Shown piece by piece: positions 23,295-25,327 of a stretch of DNA of 25,327 nucleotides (within the stretch, counting starts at the first letter, position 1; the number at the start of each line of letters is the position of its first letter). The DNA comes from a virus. Position numbers and translations under genes: made by a program. The stretch is taken from the IMG/VR virus record IMGVR_UViG_3300025011_000182, positions 1 through 25,327 of that record; one strand, 5' to 3'. The notes under the pieces are model-generated. The model was not told where the DNA came from. It worked only from the letters and a program-made list of their open reading frames with translations, and made no database searches.

Positions 23295-25083
23295 GTCATA
23301 TAAAAAATATGAGAATAATTTTAGTAAATATGCAGGTCATAGTAATCAATTTAAAGCACCTAAATCAATGATTAAAGAAAAAGACGTAACAGAACAATGG
23401 AGAGAAAATATAATTGATTGGAATACATATTTTAGAAGAAATATCCACAGGTTCATCCAGTTTTATTTTCAAGTAGAACTTCACTGGTATCAAATAATAT
23501 GGATATATTTTATGAGTATTTCTGAAGCATTTGTAAGTATTGCTAGTAGAGCAGCAGCAAAATCATGGTTAATTGCTTTATTTGCATTAGCAAGGGCTAC
23601 ACTTTGGCCTAATTCAGAGGTTGTAGTGGTCGCATCCACACAAAAACAAGCAGGAATTATATTAGGAAAAGTTGCAAGATTTAGACTTGATCATCCTAAT
23701 ATAGCAAGAGAAATATCAGATTTCGCAAATACTAATAATAATAGGGTTTGTACACTTCACAACGGCAGTACAATAAAAGTGGTTGCTTGCAATGAAGGTG
23801 GACGAGGAGAACGCTCTACATTTACAATCGCAGAAGAATTTCGGATAATGGACAAAAATAAATATGATAGTATTGTAAAACCTTTTGCTTATGCTAGACA
23901 AACACCTTATTTAAAAAATCCTATATATCAACATTTAATTGAAGAACCAAGAGAAGTATTAATTTCTTCTGCTTATCATAAAGCTATGTGGTGGTATGAA
24001 GAAACAAAAACAATGATTAAAATGATGTTAAATGGCGAAAATGTTGGGTTTATAGCTTTTGATTATCCTATTGCTATTAAACATGGTATTAAAACAAGAA
24101 AGCAAATATTAAGAGAAAAGTCTACAATGGATAAAGTAACTTTTATGGAGGAGTATGAAAATATTCCATTTGGTGAAAATAGTAATTCATATTTTAAATT
24201 ACAAATGTTTAATAAAAATAGAATTATAAAAAAATCATTTTATCCTTTAAGAAAAGATTTATTAGATAAAAAGAAAAATCCACATAATATTAAAAAATCA
24301 GATGGTGAAATTAGATTAGTATCTATTGACGTAGCAACTAGGAAAGGTGAAAAAAATGATAATACTATTATAACATGTATTAGATTACTTCCTACTGCAA
24401 AAGGCTATAAAAGAGAATTTGTTTATATGGAATCTCATCAAGGAGAACATACTGCTTTACAATCAATTAGAATTAAGCAAATATATTATGATTTTGAAGG
24501 TGATTATATTGTTCTTGATTTACATAATGTAGGAATAACAATTTTTGAAAGATTGGCAGAAGTAACTAAAGATGAAGAAAGAGGCATTGAATATGATGCA
24601 TTTACAGTTTATGAACATAAATCACTAAGTAATAAATTAATTGAAGAATTAAAAGAAAAAACATTATCATTAAATGCAAAACCTGTGATATATCCTGTTT
24701 TAGCAGATGCTAAATTTAATAGTGATGTTGCAGTAGATTTTAGAGATAAATTACAAAGAAGTATGTGTAGTTTTCTTGTTGATGAAAGTGAAGCAGAAAT
24801 ATATTTAACAAAAAATAATAAAGAATATATAGGTAGCAATGATGTAGAATTAAGTAATTGGTTTATAGCACCTTATTTGGAAATGGAATTACTTATAAAT
24901 GAAACTATAAATTTAGAGTATCATATTTTAAATGGTAATATTAAATTAGAAACTGTAGGAACTGCCCGAAAGGATCGCTACACTAGTTGCTCATACGGAA
25001 ATTTCTTTGCTTCATTATTAGAAATTGATTTATTAAAGCAAAATCAAGATTCAGACTATGATTTCGTATTTTCATTTTCATAA
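23281..25083 (+). CDS. terL: Terminase large subunit
   Basis: 600 residues from ATG 23281 (an in-frame TTG precedes it; the SD is weak, in line with coupling to the upstream gene). The ATPase domain shows Walker A SRAAAKS (89-95, K94) and a Walker B region TFTIAEEF (E185 and E186). The RNase-H-like nuclease domain shows SIDVATRKG (D350), IVLDLHNVG (D413) and RKDRYTS (D565), the three acids expected. It pumps and cuts DNA into the prohead at the portal vertex. The Gly usually before the Walker A Lys is Ala. The gene looks intact. Confidence 0.95.
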   Translation: MPVGRSYKKYENNFSKYAGHSNQFKAPKSMIKEKDVTEQWRENIIDWNTYFRRNIHRFIQFYFQVELHWYQIIWIYFMSISEAFVSIASRAAAKSWLIALFALARATLWPNSEVVVVASTQKQAGIILGKVARFRLDHPNIAREISDFANTNNNRVCTLHNGSTIKVVACNEGGRGERSTFTIAEEFRIMDKNKYDSIVKPFAYARQTPYLKNPIYQHLIEEPREVLISSAYHKAMWWYEETKTMIKMMLNGENVGFIAFDYPIAIKHGIKTRKQILREKSTMDKVTFMEEYENIPFGENSNSYFKLQMFNKNRIIKKSFYPLRKDLLDKKKNPHNIKKSDGEIRLVSIDVATRKGEKNDNTIITCIRLLPTAKGYKREFVYMESHQGEHTALQSIRIKQIYYDFEGDYIVLDLHNVGITIFERLAEVTKDEERGIEYDAFTVYEHKSLSNKLIEELKEKTLSLNAKPVIYPVLADAKFNSDVAVDFRDKLQRSMCSFLVDESEAEIYLTKNNKEYIGSNDVELSNWFIAPYLEMELLINETINLEYHILNGNIKLETVGTARKDRYTSCSYGNFFASLLEIDLLKQNQDSDYDFVFSFS

Positions 25084-25130
25084 TAACACATTATATTTAT
25101 AATAATATTAATAAAGAAAGGAGGATTTAA

Positions 25131-25327
25131 TTGTCAAAAAAACAAAAAGAAGATCCTCAAACACAGCAAACAGAAATAAATACTAATACATCTCCCCCAT
25201 TATCTAATTCTAATGAAATAGAATTAAATTCATTATCTTATAGTTCTTTTTCATTAGGAAGATTAGATACAGATTATATATCTATGAGTGATTTAAAACA
25301 GTATGTAAAATATCCTATGATATATAA
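25131..25327 (+). CDS. Probable portal protein, 5' part (runs off the window)
   Basis: TTG at 25131 follows SD AAAGGAGG at good spacing and opens a frame that continues past the window end. The ~65 visible residues start with a Lys/Gln/Thr-rich polar stretch, then SFSLGRLDTDYISMSDL and a KQYVKYPMIY segment. The last part resembles the start of phage portal proteins, where a helix of this type ends in a Tyr-Pro pair. The place right after terL supports the call. Certainty is limited by truncation. Confidence 0.65.
   Translation, partial: MSKKQKEDPQTQQTEINTNTSPPLSNSNEIELNSLSYSSFSLGRLDTDYISMSDLKQYVKYPMIY

Noticed and set aside
6753-24839. Other minus-strand frames (for example 6420-6638, 6753-6953, 17774-18004, 22438-22737)
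   Set aside because: All lie opposite well-supported + strand genes, have no SD and show composition typical of antisense shadows.

Overview
The window is a very AT-rich, densely packed stretch in which every supported gene lies on the + strand. Genes are small to medium, separated by short A/T-rich gaps with purine-rich Shine-Dalgarno (SD) sequences of the AAGGAG type. TTG start codons are common (at 7617, 9795, 13644, probably 15309, and 25131). Together with the terminase, holin, ClpP-like protease, PhoH-like, phosphoesterase and integrase-type genes, this points to a large phage or plasmid-like prophage of a low-GC Firmicute, most likely a clostridial host. The host assignment is inference from composition and gene families only.

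Layout. (1) 1-620: 3' part of a tyrosine recombinase and its terminator. (2) 620-1088: a regulatory block with two consensus sigma-A-type promoters, two copies of a repeated 15-nt motif, a miniature reading frame and a leader with mutually exclusive hairpins. (3) 1089-4907: a small protein, a replication-initiator-like winged-helix protein, and a UvrD-type helicase interrupted by an intein with a LAGLIDADG endonuclease. (4) 4908-7512: a third strong promoter with an inverted repeat around its -10 box, a gene that seems to start at ATC, a 337-nt structured gap, then small unknown and Cys-rich proteins. (5) 7617-13383: a three-gene unit of a CoiA-like nuclease, a YonO/cellular-RdRP-type single-chain RNA polymerase and a zinc-finger protein overlapping the polymerase gene. 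(6) 13384-17770: hairpins, a small basic protein, PIN-PhoH, a zinc-ribbon mobile nuclease and an HTH-metallophosphoesterase. (7) 17808-20784: LL-H-type holin, ClpP-like protease, and unknown and Cys-rich acidic proteins. (8) 20785-25327: composite terminator, a second zinc-ribbon mobile nuclease, a probable terminase small subunit, the terminase large subunit and the start of a probable portal gene, which opens the packaging/head module.

How it may work together. Regions 2-4 look like early functions (replication and helicase) driven by host-type promoters. The phage-encoded RNA polymerase in region 5 is a candidate for transcribing later genes, as YonO does in Bacillus phage SPbeta, and its overlapping zinc-finger neighbour is a candidate partner. 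Regions 7-8 are late functions. Three kinds of selfish DNA are inserted in or beside conserved genes: the intein at the helicase Walker B site and two free-standing nuclease genes, each preceded by an unusual terminator and each overlapping the start of the next gene. No tRNA, rRNA, CRISPR array or insertion sequence was seen.
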